Positions 35,434-47,369 of a DNA stretch of 64,000 nucleotides are shown piece after piece (the stretch's first letter is position 1; the number at the start of each line of letters is the position of its first letter). The stretch is from Chlamydomonas sphaeroides. Lineage: Eukaryota; Chlorophyta; Chlorophyceae; Chlamydomonadales; Chlamydomonadaceae. The stretch covers positions 19,902 through 83,901 of the forward strand of contig BDDC01000044.1 of assembly GCA_001662425.1 (NCBI GenBank), written 5' to 3'. Made by a program: the position numbers and the translations under genes. A model generated the notes under the pieces. The model was not told the DNA's origin. It saw nothing but the letters and a program-made list of their open reading frames with translations, and searched no databases.

Positions 35434-38400
35434 ATGGGCCGTGACCAGGACGTCAAGCGGCTCGGCAGCAGGCAACCATCTTACTATGGCGACCTCGACG
35501 CGTTGGAGCAGAGGCTTGAGTTCCCCAAGCCGCGAACCAAAATCCCCTTCCACCAGCCGCTGCAGACGTATGAGTTCGTCGGTGTCGCCTGTCCAACGCC
35601 GAAAACATACACAGCGCGGCTGCTATGGGTGCTTGGGCTGTGCCTGGTGGCGTTGGCCGCGGTCCAGGCGCTCAGCTGCGGGCTGTTCTTCTGCGTTGCG
35701 TTGCCGGTCGGCAGAGCTCGATACATCGAAATGCGGGAGCTTTTCACAGAGTTCCGGCTGTTCAACCAGCCGCAAGTTACCCCCAAGCCCGCGGACCCGA
35801 CGCCGATGCTCATTCCAAGGTTAGATAACGCATCTTGTGTCCCACACCTGCTCGTTGCTGCGGGTGGCGCTTGACCTGTGAGGAAGCGTTCGCCGATGCG
35901 GTTGGAGTCGCTGATTGGCGCGCATCTTCCTCGCTCTTCACGATGCAGGATCGTGCATCAAACATACCGTTCACGGCAACTTCCCAAGTCCCTCCGATCG
36001 GTGATCGAGAGTTGGACGCGGGTCAACGGGCAGGCGTGGCAGACCCGCTTCTACGACGACGCCGCCTGCATTGAGTTCGTGCGGCGAGAGTTTCCAGAGT
36101 ACCTGGATGCTTACCTGTCCTTGCCTAAGGACGTGGAGCGCTCGGACTTCTTTCGGTAAGCTGCGCCCCACCCCCCGCCCCACCCCTGCCCTGCTTATGT
36201 CCTCTTCAGCCCCCTCATACCCCTGCCGCCTAACCCCTCTCCTAACTCTTCCCATGCGTTCTGCCTTAGGTACATGGTCGTGCTGCGACTAGGCGGCGTG
36301 TATGCCGACATAGATGTGGAGCTGCGGCAGCCGCTGGACAGCATAGTGGCTCCCACCGACACCCTAGTCGTGGGCTGGGAGGCCGAGGTGTCCAGCGACG
36401 CGGAAGCCTTCAAGCGGCACTTTGTGCGGAAGCGCCAGGTAGGGAACTTGGCCCTTGCTTCGGACGATCACCGTGCGCGCGTATTGCGGTTCCGCAGGCG
36501 GCCCTTGCCTCTTATCCGACCTCCGTGGCCCCTGCCGCCGCGCCGCCGCGCAGGTGCTGCAGTGGTTCTTCGCAGCCGCGCCCGGGCACCCCGTGCTGCG
36601 CGCCGCGTGCGATCACATTGCTCGCAACGCGCGGCATATCTTCTCCAACAACACCAACCGCGACACGCTAGAGCGCACGGGGCCCGGCATGTGGACGGAC
36701 GCTGTGCTGCGACACGCGGCCGCTCACCCGCCCACGCTGGTGAGACCGCAACCCATCGCCTGCCGACCAGCATTCTTTTCCACCTAGTCCTTTTCACCCA
36801 AGTCCTATCGACCTAGCCCCTAGGAGCAGCTTGCAGCCAGCCTCATGCGTCCACGCTCCCAAGTCTGCTCTTTTGCCAACCGCTTCTGCCGCTGTCCCCG
36901 TCTGCTCCCTTCCAACCGCGTGTTTGCAGGCCAACGACCCGTGGAAGGTGCGCATTCTGCCGCGCGTGGCCTTCGGCGTGCACCCCGCCGGCATCGACGG
37001 CCTCACCCCGGACGCCAAGGAGATTGTGGTCCTGCACCACTTCTTGGGCTCCTGGAAGAAGCGCGGCGGCTGGCACAAGCGCCGCACGGTGCTGCAGATC
37101 CTGGCCGCCGCGGGGCAGGCCGCGATTGCGCGCTGGCACGGCGACCCAGCTCTGGCGCCGTCGGAGGAGCCCATCGGCGCGTCGGTGCTGCCGCTGTTCC
37201 CCGTGTCGGCGTCATTCAACCCGCCGTTCACGGTCATGACCCACTTGGTCGGCCAGGGCGACATGCAGGTGGGCTCCTGTCCTCACCAGGCCCCTGTGCT
37301 AGGTAGCTTGAACAGACCTTCGTCGGTGATTGTGGAAACATTTCCTGGACAAACGGCAACCACCCTTGCACGCAGGCGGGCTCGGATGTGTCGGCGGTGC
37401 TGACCAGCTGGGGTACCTGGCAGGCGGCGCTGTCGCGGCCCATCCGTAAGCCGCTGGTGGTGGAGGCGCTGGTGGGCTCTCTGGGCGCTCCCGAGCAGGG
37501 CGCGGTGCTGGTGGACGTGGCCGCGGGCCCCGGCTTCTTCTCGCTTGCGGCCGCGGCCCGCGGGCACCGCGTGGTAGCGTTCGAGAGCAGCGCGCGCAGC
37601 ATCGAGGCCTTCAGCGCCGCCGTGCTGTACAACGGGTTCCAGGACCGGGTCCGGCTGTACAACGTTAGCCTCGGCGCCGCGCCCACCACCGTGTGCCACA
37701 AACGGGCGCCGGCGGCCGCGGCGACGGCTGTGGGCGCCGCGGCGGCTGCGGATGAGGGGCCCAATGACGCGGCGGCGGCAGCCACGCGGCGAGGCTACGG
37801 GGACCCTGACCTGCACGCGGTGCCGCCGGCCGACTGCGCCGCCATGAGCGTGCGCCAGACCCTGGCGCACATGCTCATGGGCGGAGCGGAAGCTGCGGCA
37901 GCAACCACCGCTACCGCGGCCGGCTCGGCCGCGACCGCGGCCACGGTCGCCGCCGCCGGCTCGGACCCCGTCCGGCGGCCCTCGCCGCTGGACGCCGCCA
38001 ACGCGACGTCGGGCTGGGACGAGGCCACGCTGCCGTACCGTGTGGGCGCGCTACGGCTGTCGGCGGCGGGCTGGGAGGGTTGGATCCTGGACGGCGCCAC
38101 GCCGTGGCTAGACCGGCACCGGCCGGGCGTGGTGCTCCTCGAGTACACGCCGGCGCTGGTAGCCAAGTCGCGGTACGCCGGCGGCGGCATGGCCCTGCTG
38201 TACAAGCTGTACGACATGGGGTACGTGCACATGGCCCACACGGGCTTCGTGTGCGAGGAGCGCTGGTGGAACATCACGCGCGCGCTGCGCGCCGGTGGCA
38301 CGGCGCTGGGCGGCGAGGTGGCGGCGGCGGCGGCGGGCGCCGACGCCAGCGGCGGCATGGGCGGCGGCGACGTGGACCTGTCGCGGCAGCCCACGTGGTG

Positions 38401-39078
38401 CAAGCTGACGCAGTCGCTGTTCCAGCTGCTCACGGACCGGGCCCACCCGGAGGTCGCGGAGAACGTGCTGGTGCGTGCGTGCGGCGGGGGAAGGGGGGCT
38501 CGCCATGCGAAGTGGTGTCGGATCGCAGGGATGGATGCGGGGTGGCGTCTTGTGTCCTGGCGGAGTGACGAAGTAGCAGGGATGCTGCTGCTACTTCTCA
38601 CGCGTATCACCGGTGCCACTGCTGCTTGACCACTCCTGCCGCCCCTCTTCCGGTCGGCCCTGCCCTCCAGTTCATCCACAAGTCGCACCCAAGCGTGCGT
38701 GACGAGAGCCTGCCACCGGAGCAGAACGGCGACAAGGCGGCCGCGTCCTATGACGCCGGCGCCGCCGGCTCGGAAGGCTCGGCCGCTGGCCTCGCCGCGG
38801 CCGCGGCCGCGGCTGCTGACGTGCAGAGCGGTGTGGTGGCGGAGCAGGCCGCGGCCGCGGCTGCTGACGTGCAGAGCGGTGTGGTGGCGGAGCAGGCCGC
38901 GAGCGCGGCTGCTGCAGCGGCCGAGGGGCCTGCAGTGGTCGCCAGCGCTATGCTGCGCGGCGTGGCGGGTCACTCGAGTCAGGACGGCGCAGCGGCCGGC
39001 GGCCTCGGGCGGCGCGGCGCGGCCTCAGGCGCACACGCCGTTGGCGCGCAGCGGCAGCAGCGGCGGCGGCGGAGCTAG
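35434..39078 (+). CDS. Type II membrane protein: GT32-like glycosyltransferase fused to FkbM-like methyltransferase
   Basis: Seven exons: 35434-35819, 35949-36155, 36270-36438, 36554-36739, 36930-37268, 37376-38470, 38671-39078; 929 residues. A membrane anchor at about residues 63-90 (RLLWVLGLCLVALAAVQAL) follows a short N-terminal tail, as in Golgi type II enzymes. Residues 130-430 resemble sugar-binding-DXD (OCH1/GT32) transferases: IVHQTYRS, VIESWTRVNGQAWQTRFYDD and LRLGGVYADIDVE with the DXD. Residues 430-720 resemble FkbM methyltransferases: VLVDVAAGPGFFSLAAAARG and VVAFESS for the SAM fold, then LSAAGWEGWILDGATPWL and GVVLLEY. The C-terminal 150 residues are Ala-rich and include an exact 16-residue duplication. 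Transfer of a sugar and O-methylation of glycans in the Golgi are inferred from the domains. The substrate is unknown. Confidence 0.85.
38803..38898 (+). repeat. In-frame 48-bp duplication in the GT32-FkbM gene
   Basis: Two identical 48-base units (38803-38850 and 38851-38898), adding a repeated 16-residue unit containing DVQSGVVAEQ to the Ala-rich C-terminal tail. Confidence 0.93.
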
Positions 39079-40303
39079 GCGCTTGGCCGCCGCGGAGCAT
39101 TGTGGCGACGGCGCGTGGTGTTACATGGGAGGGGGGTAGGCGCGAGCGGGCAGGGCAGCCGCAGCCAGTCGCGATGCCAGCGTCAGAATACGTTCACAGT
39201 AGCGGCTCGGTGAGCTCCGGGGCCAGGGGTCAGGCGTGTTTGGTAAGGGGCGCAGTCACGGCGGCTTGCCTCGATTCTCGGGACTTGTTAGCCTTGTACC
39301 CGACAGACGGCGGTGGGGGCCCGACGTGCCCCACGCCGTGTAGCGTAGGCAGCAAGGCAGCGGGCCGGCGAGTGCTGGGGCCGCCGAACAATGCACATAG
39401 AACGATGACGGACAACCTTGCGGCCGGCTTTCATGTGTCAGTTGCCGATTGTCGTGTGGGCTGTCGTACTATGGTGCCGTACGGTAATCAGTACATGGAC
39501 TAACTGGTGCAAGAGCCGAACGGGTGGGGGGAGTGGATAACCCTGAGAGCCCGCGTGTTGAATACTGTTGTCGGGGCGTCAGGGAGAGCTACGGCGCTGT
39601 GCGTCGGTGCCCACGGATGCATCCGCAGCCGGTACATGCCGTGTGCAAGGCATTTTCCGAGTGTTAAAACTGCTGTTGTTGGTGGCGGACTTGTGTGTCT
39701 TCGATGGCGTGTCGCCCCAGGTGGAAGTTGCGGTTCCGAGGGCCAGGAGGCCCTCCTGCTGAGGGCTAGCGCGGCTGCGTTCGGGACCGTCCCCGCGTGC
39801 ACGCGGCGAGCGCCTCGTGGACGGGCCATGCGCACTGGAGTGCGCAGGCTTTACGCGGCCGCGCTGTAAGATTTTGAGCAACAGCTGGTCTCGTGCCCTC
39901 GGTTCGCAGCCAGTGCGCAACCTGCGCTGGCGGTCTGCGCGAGGCTTGATGGGCAGGTAGGGGCGTGGATAGGGGGACTTGTTCGAGCAGCCCATGCCAC
40001 CGGCAACTAAGTGTGAAGCCCGCCGATCCTGCACTTGGTGATCACTGTTCTCAACAATGCCTTAGTGAGGCTCTGATGGCATCCGCTACGACGTGATACC
40101 GACGAGCATCGAGTCGGGGCTCGCCAACGGCTCAATGGAGCTGCAGGCGCCAGCGGAGGAAGCCGAGCGCGACTGGACGCTGCTTCTATCGCAGCACGTC
40201 TCAGTAAGCGCGCAATAAGCTCGCTGTCTCGGGGGGCCGAATGCCGCAACGCCGACATAGCGATAATATCTAGGTTTGCTGCGTGGTCTTTGCAGAGAGC
40301 CTG
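39079..40303. other. 3' UTR of GT32-FkbM gene and promoter of the F-box/LRR-like gene
   Basis: The left 790 bases are the likely 3' UTR, ending near the TGTAA at 39865. The rest is the upstream region of the next gene. An in-frame TAG at 40271-40273 lies upstream of its chosen start. No gene seen. Confidence 0.5.
39865..39869 (+). terminator. Poly(A) signal TGTAA for the GT32-FkbM gene
   Basis: TGTAA on the coding strand 786 bases after the stop codon. It is the first one noticed in this stretch. Confidence 0.45.
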
Positions 40304-43300
40304 ATGGAGCAGTTAAATGGCGTTGACGTCCCCGTTCCTGCTTATTATTCGCAGGACGTCGCACCGCTGCTGACGCTCAGCGACATCCTCCGCCTCCGCC
40401 TGGCCTGCCGCGCTTTATCTGATGCCGCCGCAAGTTTTGTCGTGGCGCTGCAGCTCGCATGCCCGCTGCCTGCAGCCGACCCGCCTGCCGCGCTGCCCTT
40501 CCCGGCGACCGCTGCGGCCACCGTCCATGTGGACCTCGTGTCAGTGGACCCCGACCTACTGGTCGCGCCCGAGGGAAGCGGCCCCGAAGCCGCCAACTCA
40601 CCGCCACCGCTCCACCCGCCTGCAGCAGCCCCACAGCTCCCGGGCTTTGCCATCCCGCCTTTCCTGCAGCAACTCCTGCAGACGCGACCGCCGCCCGTAC
40701 AAGCAGCGCCAGGCGGGCTGCTCTGGTCGCAGCTCGCCGCCGTCACCGAGCGGCTGTGCGCCGGCGATCCGGGCCCCGGCGATGCAACCAGCACCAGCGC
40801 CAGCGGCAACGGCTACGGCGATGGACCTGGCGATAGCAGCGGCGGCGGTGGCAAGGGCTGCCGCCGGGCACCCCTGGATTCGCTCAAGGTGGTGGTCCGC
40901 TGCCCCATCAGCCTGCAGTTCGGGGGCTATGCGCTCCACGAAGGACGCCTAAGAACACTGCTTGGATCGTAAGTGCCGGCTGTGGAATGCAGGCGTGCGG
41001 CAATCCCCGTTGCCCTCAGAGACCCTATCCTGCCTTCCCTTACGCCGCCCGCCTTGCTGGCAACATTTGCCTTGCTCCACGCCCGCCCCCCGCCCGCCCC
41101 TCACTACGAACCCAACGCCGCAGCTGCAACGCCGCCCTGCTCGAGGCCCTTCAGCCGCCAACGCCGCCGCGGCCCTCCGCCGCGGTGGAGCAGTCGCTGC
41201 CGGCGCCGCAGCCCGAGCCGCTGCCGCAGCAGCAGCTCGCCGCGCCTCCAGAACCGCAGCACCTCTCACCCGACGCACCCTCACAACTTGTGCAGCCACC
41301 GGGGCCGGCGCCGTCCGCCGGCGCCGCTGCGTCGCTGTCCGCCGGCGCGCTGCTGCGCCGCCTGAGCTGCCTGCACATAGAGCTGAGCGGCGGCGATGAG
41401 TTTGCGCGGGCGGCGCCGTCGGCAGCGGCACTGACGGCGGCGCTGGTGGCGCTGGGCGGCGGGCTGCGGGAGCTGTCGCTGTCGTGGCGGGTCATTCTGG
41501 CGGGGCACCTTGTGGGGGTGGTGGAGCTGCCGGGGCTCAGGTGCGTGTGCGTGTGTGTGATTCGCGTGCGCGTGTTACCTCATGCCACGTGGCGCCTGCC
41601 CCCTAGCTGCAGGCCCGTTCCGCTTCGTGCGCTGCCCAGTGCCCCTGTCCTTAGCTTGCGTGTGCGCGTGCGCGAGGAGCGCCTGCCCGCTAGCGGCATG
41701 CCCACACCCCGTAGCTCGTGCGGTGCCCACCCCTCGCTGCAGGTCGTTGTCCCTCACCGACGAGCACGCCGGCACAGACGGCTGGCTCGGCGCCACACAC
41801 GTCGCCGCGCCGTTGGCCGCCGCCGAGCTGCAGCACACGCCGCTCGCCGCAGACATCCAGTCGCCGCCGGCGCTGCCGTCGGGCGTCGTGCCGCCGCCGG
41901 ACTTCTCGCCCTTTGTGCGCGAGCTCGTTCAGCAGGCCTCGGTGCCGCCGGCCGTCAATGCGCTACCGGGCCCCTGGAAGCCCTCGCGCCTGGCTGCCCC
42001 CGCCTGGCTCGGCACCATTCGCACCCTCCGCCTCACCTCGCCTTCGCTGGCCAGCTGGATCCCGCCGCCGTGGCTGATCGGGCTGGGCCCGTCCACCGCC
42101 GCCGCAGCAGTGGCCACGGCCGCCGTCGCCGTCGCCGGCGGCGCGCCACGGCCGCCGGGCGGCGCCATCGCGGCTGCGGCGGCGGGCGGCGCGCCGATGT
42201 GCCGCCTGAGCACGCTGGCGCTAGGCTGCTGGCGGCCACGCCACGGCGCCCCACGGAAGGGCGTCGCAGTCCTCCTCAACGGCCTCGCCACTGCCGCCGC
42301 CGCGACGCCGCCGAGCGCGGTACAGCTGACGTCGCTGTCATTCGAGGTGCTGCGTCTTGGCGCCGCCGACTGGGCCGCGCTGTCGTGCCTCAGCGGCCTC
42401 ACGGAGCTCCGCATCAACGGCTGGCGGCCCGGCCGTAACGCCACCGCCAGCGTCTTCCTCGAGCCCGACGAGGATGAGGACGCCGCCGCCGCGGGCACCC
42501 CCGGCGCCGCCGCCGTAGCCCCCGGCGGCGGCCTGCGCCTGCCCAGCCTGCGGTTGCTCATGGTGGCCCTCCGCCGGCCGCAGCAGCTAGGCCAGCTGCT
42601 GGCGGGGCTGCCGCAGCTAGAGACACTGCACGTGACGCTGAGCGGCAGCCAGCTTGGACGTGGCGCCATGTCGGAGGAGGGCGAGGAGGATGCGGAAGAC
42701 GGGCAGGGCGAGGCGGAGCCGGGCCAGGGCCCCGGCACAGCAGCGAGCAGCGGGCGCGCGGGCGACTGCGACGCCGAGGCCTGGGGCGGTAGCGACGAGG
42801 AGGACGGCGAGGGCGGCCAGGCGGCGGCCGGCTGCCAGGCGGTCTGGGCGCCGCTGCTGCGCTGCGCCTGGCTGCAGGACGTCTGCCTGCACGTGGCGCC
42901 GGCGGCGCTGCTGCCGTTGACCGACGCCGTGGCGGCGGCGGCCGCCGCCGCCTGGCCGCGCCTGGCCTCACTCCAGTACAGCGGCGACGGCTGGCACGGC
43001 CTCGGCCCGCGCGGCGTCACCGCGCTCTCATCAGCAACCGCCTCGGCGCCAGCGGCGTCGCTTCCGCCGCCGGCGCCGGCGATGCCAGGTGCCGGCCTGC
43101 GGCACCTGCAGGTCCTGTCGCTGGGCTGCACCACGGCGGCCGCGCGGCAGCGCATCGACACCGCCGGCATGCCGCTGTGGCTGGAGGACCTGCCGCAGGG
43201 GCTGAGGGCGCTGTCGCTGCTGGGGCTGGCGCTGCGCCGGGGCTTCGGCGCCGGCGAGGGCGGCCAGGCGCCGGGCCTGGGGCTGGCGGGGCGCTGCTTC

Positions 43301-45000
43301 CCCGCCGGCCTGGCGCTACTGTCGGTCAAGTACTGCGACTGGCAGCTGCCCGGCATCAGGTGCGTGTGGGGCGTGGGCGTGTGGCGCGTCTGCCGGCCGT
43401 TGTGGCGCGTCTGCCGGCCGTTGAGCTGTTCGGCTGGGAGGTTGGAAATGGGCCCTCCCTGCTGCCCAGCGTGGCTTCCCTTGCGGACCTCAACTCCAGT
43501 TCAACAAGGCCCATGGCACCGCCCCGACGTCCCTGACCGCCCTCGTCTCGGCGCCGCGCCGCAGCTTGCTCGAAGCCGTCGCCACCTGCCGCGGCCTGCT
43601 GGAGCTGCGCCTGGCCTGGACCTCCACAACCAGCATTGACCAGCCGTCCGGCGCGCCTGACCCCGCGCCGAACGCCTCCGCAGCCGGCTGCTCCGGCACC
43701 GCCACGCCCCCTCCCACGCCTGCCGAGCCCTGGGTGGCGACCGCAGCCGCCACCGCGCCACAGCACACAGCAGCAGCAGCTAGCAGCGCGGATGCGGAAC
43801 CGGCGTGGGCGCGGCTGGCGGCGGCGCTGCCGGACCTGGAGAGCCTGGACATCGCCGCCGTGCAAGTTGGCGCCGCCAGGGGCGGCGGCGGCCGGGCGGC
43901 CGCGGCCGACCCGGAGTCGCAGGCTCAGGCGGAGGCCGAGGCGGAGGCGCAGCAGGCGGCGATGGCGGTTGTGACGGGCGTGGGCCGTGACGCGGCGGAG
44001 CCGTCGATGTTGCGGTCGCTGGCGGGACTGGTGCACGGGGACGGCGGCGGCAGCGTGGGCGAGCAGCTGGCGGCAGCGCTGCGCGGCCTGGCCGCCGGCG
44101 GCGCGCGGTCGCTGCGGTCGCTGCAGCTCAGCGCGCAGGCGCTGGGCGCTTGGGGTGACGAGGTGCGTGGGTGCTGGGTCGCCGCAGCGGGGCGTGGAAG
44201 GCGTGTAGCCCAAAACACACTGCGGTGGCGCCGGAGGGGCTGCGGCCGTGGCTCACGCCGCGCTCCCCGGGCGCCGCAGCCCACCCTCGGCCGCCAGCAA
44301 CCACCGCCCGTGCAGGCGCTCAGTACCTTACCGGCAGCGCTGCCCCCGCTTCCGCGCCCACAGGTCGACTGGCGGCTGCTGGGGTCGCTGCCGGGTCTGG
44401 TGCGGCTCACGGCGCACGGCCTCACGCACGCGGCCGCAGCCACGGCGCACGGCGTGGCGCGGCGGGCGCTGCCGCAGTGCAGGTTGGGGGGCGCAGGCGC
44501 CGGGCCCCAGAGCAGGATCGGCGTGCGCACCGGGGGGCCAGGGGCTACCATGGCGCCCTCCTAACTGCGCCGCTCGATACGTCGTGCCGCGACGAGGCGT
44601 TTGTGCCGTTCCGTGTCCCTCGCGTCGCCGCAGGGTCCGGCTGTCCGTCAAGAACACGGCCGACCTTGAGGCCAAGCTGCGGCACCTTGATGCGCTGCTG
44701 GCGCTGTGGGCGCAGCAGGACGCAGCGGGCGGAGCGGAGGCTGCGGGGCCGGGCGGAGCCGGGGCTGCGGGCGTGGAGGATGGGGCCGGAGGTGGCGAGC
44801 CAGGGGTGCCTGTTGTGGCGGGGCCTGCGGCGGGGGCCGAGGAGGCGGGGGCCGAGCAGGAGGGCGTGGGCGCAGGCGAGGATGCGGAGCTGCTGGCGGA
44901 GCTGGAGCAGCTGGAGCAGCAGCTGGCGGAGCTGGAGCCGGGGTCGGAGGGCGAGGCGGCAGAGGGCGAGGCCGAGGAGCAGCCGGCGCAGGAGGCGTAG
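40304..45000 (+). CDS. F-box/LRR-like protein, uncharacterised
   Basis: Six exons: 40304-40968, 41124-41540, 41743 to 43363 (or 43359), 43500-44162, 44364-44482, 44634-45000; about 1,283 residues. Residues 15-50 (TLSDILRLRLACRALSDAA) resemble the helical core of an F-box. Long stretches then show irregular leucine-rich repeats (LTSLSFEVLRLGAADWAALS, LTELRINGW, LRHLQVLSLGC, LRALSLLGLAL) interrupted by Ala/Pro/Gly-rich and acidic inserts. The C-terminus is a Glu/Ala-rich helix (ELLAELEQLEQQLAELEPG). Such proteins are common in green algae and may act as ubiquitin-ligase adaptors; that role is only inferred. The exon 3/4 junction is not settled. The best donor (GTGCGT at 43360) is out of phase with every acceptor that opens exon 4. 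The donor GTGTGG at 43364 keeps the frame. Confidence 0.65.
43380..43421 (+). repeat. 21-bp tandem duplication beside an unsettled splice site
   Basis: Unit TGTGGCGCGTCTGCCGGCCG plus T, at 43380-43400 and 43401-43421, just after the exon 3 donor of the F-box/LRR-like gene. Confidence 0.9.
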
Positions 45001-45668
45001 CGGCGGCGCTGCGCCGGAGCTGGGGTGCGGTGGGCGGGGCTGCTTCGAATGTGCAATGACCCGATGTACCTACCGTTGCGCCTCACAACAACGGTCCAAA
45101 GAAGACCTCGGTGCTCTCTGTACCCTGTGAGAGCTGCTTAGGGCCTGCTGAGCGGCGGGTGGGTTGCTTACAGACGTCAGGGCATGGGAGCGTCAGGGCA
45201 TGGGGGGTCGGCCCGCTCCGACATCACGCATCACGCTCGCCACGAGTCACGCACAGCATGCTCGCCTTCTCCGCTGCAACGGGGCAACTGCTGCAACTGC
45301 GTAGGGCTATCATACTTGCTGCGGCATGACGACCTGCGGCCTGCCTGCGCAGCTCCTTGCGCTCCGGCCCTCAGGGCATGGCGGCGAGCGCTACACGGTG
45401 CATGCAAGCTTGGTGCGAGGACGCAGGATGACGTACACCCCGGCCGGGGCCTGGGTCGACATGTTCACGACGGGGGAGCTTGGTGCGAGCATGCGGCGTC
45501 TCACGAGTCCCACCCATGTCCTGCCCACCCGGCTGCCTCGTCCAGGCAGCATGCCGACTTCCGGCCGCCAGCAGCACACGCAAGCTGGGGCAGGGAGCTC
45601 AGAGCCAGCGGGTGCGTGCGGGCGCGGGATGGGTGTGTGGGGCGGCACGGGGGCGCAGGGGCTTTGGC

Positions 45669-45700
45669 GCCGTGACGCCGTGACGCCGTGACGCCGTGAC
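45669..45700. repeat. 8-bp tandem repeat, four copies
   Basis: Four exact copies of GCCGTGAC, followed by a degenerate fifth. Confidence 0.93.
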
Positions 45701-46943
45701 GCCGTGCGACGCCGCGGCAACTAACCTGTTACTGTTACTGTTACACCGCAAAGCGGAGGTCGCCGTTTCACAGCCAGGGGGGCCATCGGCAGATCAACCG
45801 CATGCTGCGGGGCTCCGTGACAGGTGCTTTGGTAGAAGCAGGCAGTGGCTGGGTGAGGGGAGACACGGTGCGAGGCGGCTAGGTCTATCGGCCCAGGGCA
45901 CGCGAGTGACACCGCGTTGTACCCCGGTGTACCTACCGCTTTGGGTAGTGGAGTGGGTGGCGTGGCGGCTGCCGCCCCAGAGCAGGGCGTCGAAAGCTCG
46001 TGTGGCGTATCTCCCGCCTGTGCAAGCCTCTGTCACCCTGGGAGCCGTTAATCCGTTGCAGGCGACGCTGCGGCAAGGGGTCGGCACACAGGCCGTCGCG
46101 CGGCTGCGCCTGTGGCTGCACGGCGCCAGGGCGACAGGGTGCGCTGGCTGCGTAGGCCCTGCAGCCGCGAGGGCAGGACCCGGCGGCGAGGCCAGTCGGA
46201 CCTCGCTGGAGAGGCGCGGACCGGGGTGTTTGCCTGGCTGGGAGGGCCGTATGATGGATCGGTGGTAGACGCGTGAGGTTGCGGGAGCGTGATAACAGTG
46301 GGTGGTATTGATGCATGGGGGTACCTCAGCGTGTTTATGTGGCGAGTGCGGCGCAGACCTGGGGCGGATGACGGCGAGTTCTAGCGACAGGGCGGGAAGG
46401 CCAGGAACGGTGGGGGACAGGTTCAGTAGGAGGCCGAGGTCGACTGGAACATCATAGGCTTTCCGGATAGGGCTGTGGACGTAGGAAGGGCCGGCTTTCG
46501 CAGGCGGTGCTGAAGTGCCGGTGCTGGTGTCAGGGCCGCGAGCCGCGCAGCGGAGGGATGTGCTTGGCCAGGGCCTGGTCCGGGGTCATGCCGCATGTGT
46601 GCCTGAGCCTGCGGGTGTGGCTGGTGACTGTGGCCATGCGCTACCGTATGGCTGGGGCTGAGGAGCCGGGGAGCAGCGGTAGCCAGCAGGGTCCTCAGCA
46701 GGTGGCTGAGGTGCGAAGGGGTCCGAGGATAGTGGGTGCGCAGCCAGGGATGCGCGCCGCTGGAGGCTTAGTGCGCATTCCCATGCTGGCCCCCATGCTG
46801 GCTGGGCACCGGCTGCTGAGGGCGCTGGCAGAACGCCGCCGCGCGTGGTGGCATCGCGGCGAGGCATGATGCTGACGGGCTTACGTGTTGCGGGTGGGCC
46901 TTACAGCACGGTGTGCTTGTCTCCGCTCTCGCACCTCCACGGC

Positions 46944-46948
46944 TTACA
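46944..46948 (-). terminator. Poly(A) signal TGTAA for the Ala-rich membrane protein gene
   Basis: TTACA on the plus strand, 422 bases beyond the stop at 47370. A second copy lies at 46901-46905. Confidence 0.5.
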
Positions 46949-47369
46949 GCGCTGCAGCCGCAACCAGGACCACGTCCAGTAGCAAAGAGCGTGGCTGCTT
47001 TGTGGCCTTACTTGCAGACGACAAGTCGTCCACTGTAGGCGGCTGCAGTCATGCCTGGCCCCTCCATGCAGCCGCCTTCCATCATTGTGTCACCATCGCG
47101 AGGTACTCACTCCGCTATAGCACGAACATCATAGACACACGGCAAAGGTTGCACATTTCGCTGCTCACTCTCATCGACGCTCACACGACAGCAGATCGCG
47201 CTGCAAGGATCCGGATCGCTTGTCCTTGGCAAGGGGTCACAGCCTCGCCGGCTGTGGCGGGGGCGCCGCCACCAGGGCAGCCACTCAGGAGCTGCGACTC
47301 ACACCCTGGGGCCCATGGCATGCCGTCGCCCCTCGAATGCTTCCATACCGCTTTAGTCACACGCCTCAC

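Larger units (their letters stand above)
45001..47369. other. Convergent intergenic region, 2.4 kb
   Basis: Holds the 3' flanks of the plus-strand F-box/LRR-like gene and the minus-strand Ala-rich membrane protein gene. It contains an 8-bp tandem repeat at 45669-45700 and, next to it, a short run of GTTACT units (about 45728-45745). The frames that are open here look like chance. No gene recognised. Confidence 0.5.
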
